From Candidatus Zixiibacteriota bacterium (GTDB lineage Bacteria > Zixibacteria > MSB-5A5 > CAIYYT01), in assembly GCA_026397575.1 (NCBI GenBank), contig JAPLUP010000613.1, positions 1 through 6,538 on the forward strand: a stretch of 6,538 bases of DNA, written 5' to 3'. Position numbers and translations under genes: made by a program. The notes beneath the pieces were generated by a model that worked only from the letters and a program-made list of their open reading frames with translations, ran no database searches and was not told the DNA's origin. Positions 5,203-6,538 of this stretch are shown piece after piece. Every line of letters begins with the position of its first letter. The first letter of the stretch is position 1.

Positions 5203-6090
5203 TTGAAACGGTTAATACTTTTGGTTCTGACGATGGTTGGTATGCTGGTGTTCGTGGCCGGTTGCGATGAACACAAGGTGGTTCAGGCGGTAGGCGATGT
5301 GCCGGCGGTGCCGACCGGAGTTAGCTCGACCACAGGAGATCAACAAGTCGAGGTTTACTGGCGCGGTAACAATGACAATGGCGTAACGGAAGGCTACGGC
5401 GTCTATCGCTACACGCACACTGTGAACGGTGTGGATCAGTATGAGCTTCTCGGGACGGTACTAGCTAGTGCCGGTTACTTGGACGGCGATATGAGGTGGT
5501 ATTCGTATTTCGACTACAACGTCACGAACGGAGTCACTTACTACTACTCTGTTAATGCCTATAATAAATGGGGCGAGTCGGAATTGTCGGTGGCAGATCT
5601 CTTTGACACGCCAAGACCCGAAGGCAATGCGATACTCAGAGACTTCCACACATATCCCAGCAACGCTGGCTTTGACTTCAGCCATGCACAATCTCATGTT
5701 GTGAGATATGATAGTCCGAACGCTGACATGTACTGCGAATACGATGCCGACCTTGGAGCATTCTTCCTTTTCGCCGGCAGCAACGAAGTCGACATCCAAG
5801 ACTATGGATATACCGATACCCTCACGGCAGTGGGTTGGGGAGATCCGGGAGGTGGTGATGGCTGGTCGGCGGTTGGTTGGCTGGAGTTGATAGTACATCA
5901 TAGCTATATCATCTGGACAGCCGACGATCACTATGCCACCATCCGCGTCGAGGGAACAGACAGTAATCCCAACCAATTAATAATAGACATTCGCTGGGCC
6001 TACCAGACCGCCGAGGGCAATCCCGAACTTAAGCGCGGTCTGATCACACGCCCGCAACATGATGCCAACTATGGCAAGAGGAAAGGTTAG
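5203..6090 (+). CDS. lipoprotein with fibronectin type III domain, unknown C-terminal region
   Basis: A 295-residue exported lipoprotein. MKRLILLVLTMVGMLVFVAGC is a signal peptide with lipobox VAGC; C21 would be acylated and become the mature N-terminus, followed by Asp-Glu. In enteric bacteria Asp at +2 keeps a lipoprotein in the inner membrane, a rule not known to hold here. Residues about 34-131 form a fibronectin type III-like domain: PAVPTGVSSTTGDQQVEVYWRGNND at its start, GYGVYRYT in the middle and GVTYYYSVNAYNKWGESELS as the closing strands. Residues 140-275 are a second, aromatic- and Asp-rich beta-type region with a WGDPGGGDGW turn (212-221), which I do not recognise. The tail is basic (KRGLITRPQ...YGKRKG). 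It is the first gene of a sigma-54-controlled operon with the DUF4384 protein four bases downstream, so both probably act at the cell envelope. No catalytic motif is visible; a binding or structural role is an inference. Confidence 0.85.
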   Translation: MKRLILLVLTMVGMLVFVAGCDEHKVVQAVGDVPAVPTGVSSTTGDQQVEVYWRGNNDNGVTEGYGVYRYTHTVNGVDQYELLGTVLASAGYLDGDMRWYSYFDYNVTNGVTYYYSVNAYNKWGESELSVADLFDTPRPEGNAILRDFHTYPSNAGFDFSHAQSHVVRYDSPNADMYCEYDADLGAFFLFAGSNEVDIQDYGYTDTLTAVGWGDPGGGDGWSAVGWLELIVHHSYIIWTADDHYATIRVEGTDSNPNQLIIDIRWAYQTAEGNPELKRGLITRPQHDANYGKRKG

Positions 6091-6094
6091 TAAC

Positions 6095-6538
6095 ATGAAA
6101 CGCCTGATCATTCTCACGGCGCTGCTGGCATTGGTTCTGACCAGTGTGCTGGCGGCTCAGTCGACCTTGCGTCGCACCTACCGCGACCTGGATGTCGATG
6201 TCTGGACCGATCGCGATGACGGCTCCAATTATTACGAAGGTGACGACATCACGATCTATTTCCGCGCGTCCGAGGATGCTTACGTGACGATCTACGATCT
6301 CGACACGCGAGGCAATGTCAATCTTATCTTCCCACCCAATCCGGGTGACAACAATTACGTGCAGGCGGGAGAGATTTACATGGTCCCCGAGAGCTCCGAC
6401 GACTACACGTTAACTCTCGAAGGTCCTCCGGGTACTGAACAGATTCAGATGGTTGCTTCCACCGAGTATTTTCCAGTGCCTGACTGGCGCGGACCGGTTT
6501 CGGTCTACGACAAGGATTGGGGATTTAAGTACGATGGC
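6095..6538 (+). CDS. exported DUF4384-domain protein (5' part, cut by window end)
   Basis: An ATG-initiated frame open through the last base, 148 codons seen, C-terminus missing. It starts four bases after the lipoprotein stop, with GAGGAAAGG (6079-6087) as ribosome binding site inside the preceding coding end. The two genes are therefore almost certainly one operon. MKRLIILTALLALVLTSVLAAQ is a Sec signal peptide with probable cleavage at VLA-AQ and no lipobox. Residues about 46-121 fit the DUF4384 pattern: YYEGDDITIYFRASEDAYVTIYDLD, then GNVNLIFP, and YTLTLEGPPGTEQIQMVAS. Such domains are beta-sandwich modules found in exported or surface proteins, often joined to other domains at the C-terminus. 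Here WRGPVSVYDKDWGF follows before the edge, so what the missing part holds is unknown. Molecular function is not established for the family. Confidence 0.88.
   Translation, partial: MKRLIILTALLALVLTSVLAAQSTLRRTYRDLDVDVWTDRDDGSNYYEGDDITIYFRASEDAYVTIYDLDTRGNVNLIFPPNPGDNNYVQAGEIYMVPESSDDYTLTLEGPPGTEQIQMVASTEYFPVPDWRGPVSVYDKDWGFKYDG

Overview
The window looks like bacterial chromosome from a Gram-negative-type cell envelope. The evidence is a lipoprotein signal peptide, a second exported protein with a DUF4384-type domain, a polytopic GT-C glycosyltransferase and a canonical -24/-12 (sigma-54) promoter. The proline-tRNA ligase carries the bacterial editing domain plus two CxxC pairs that E. coli ProS lacks, so a deep-branching lineage is likelier than an enteric one. 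An FCB-group or candidate-phylum (Zixibacteria-like) origin is my best guess, with low confidence; nothing here fixes the taxon.

Layout: (1) 1-1631, a + strand pair: the tail of an unidentified frame overlaps by GTGA a membrane glycosyltransferase with GT22/Alg9-like motifs. (2) 1632-2084, a convergent tRNA-Arg(CCG) on the - strand with its own good promoter, then a spacer holding two hairpins of REP type in opposite orientation, a possible third decayed one, and a plausible promoter for the next gene. (3) 2085-3818, proS. (4) 3830-5009, a repeat-rich block: two head-to-head REP hairpins, a small membrane/coiled-coil gene (-), another REP, a REP-associated tyrosine transposase (RAYT, -), and a last REP inverted relative to the first. 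(5) 5040-6538, an apparent sigma-54 operon: an NtrC-like inverted repeat, a near-perfect -24/-12 promoter, an FN3 lipoprotein starting at TTG, and four bases later an exported DUF4384 protein cut by the window edge.

The most interesting part is the REP/RAYT system. Every intact hairpin outside the genes starts, on one strand or the other, with the same GTAG foot, although the stems belong to at least four unrelated sequences. One stem sequence occurs three times around the RAYT. The two outermost copies are identical over 27 bp, in inverted orientation, and enclose both the RAYT and the small membrane gene, while the middle copy has a damaged foot. This suggests either a non-autonomous-style REP network served by this RAYT, or a two-gene mobile unit with a passenger. 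The second notable point is the sigma-54 control region abutting the outer REP.
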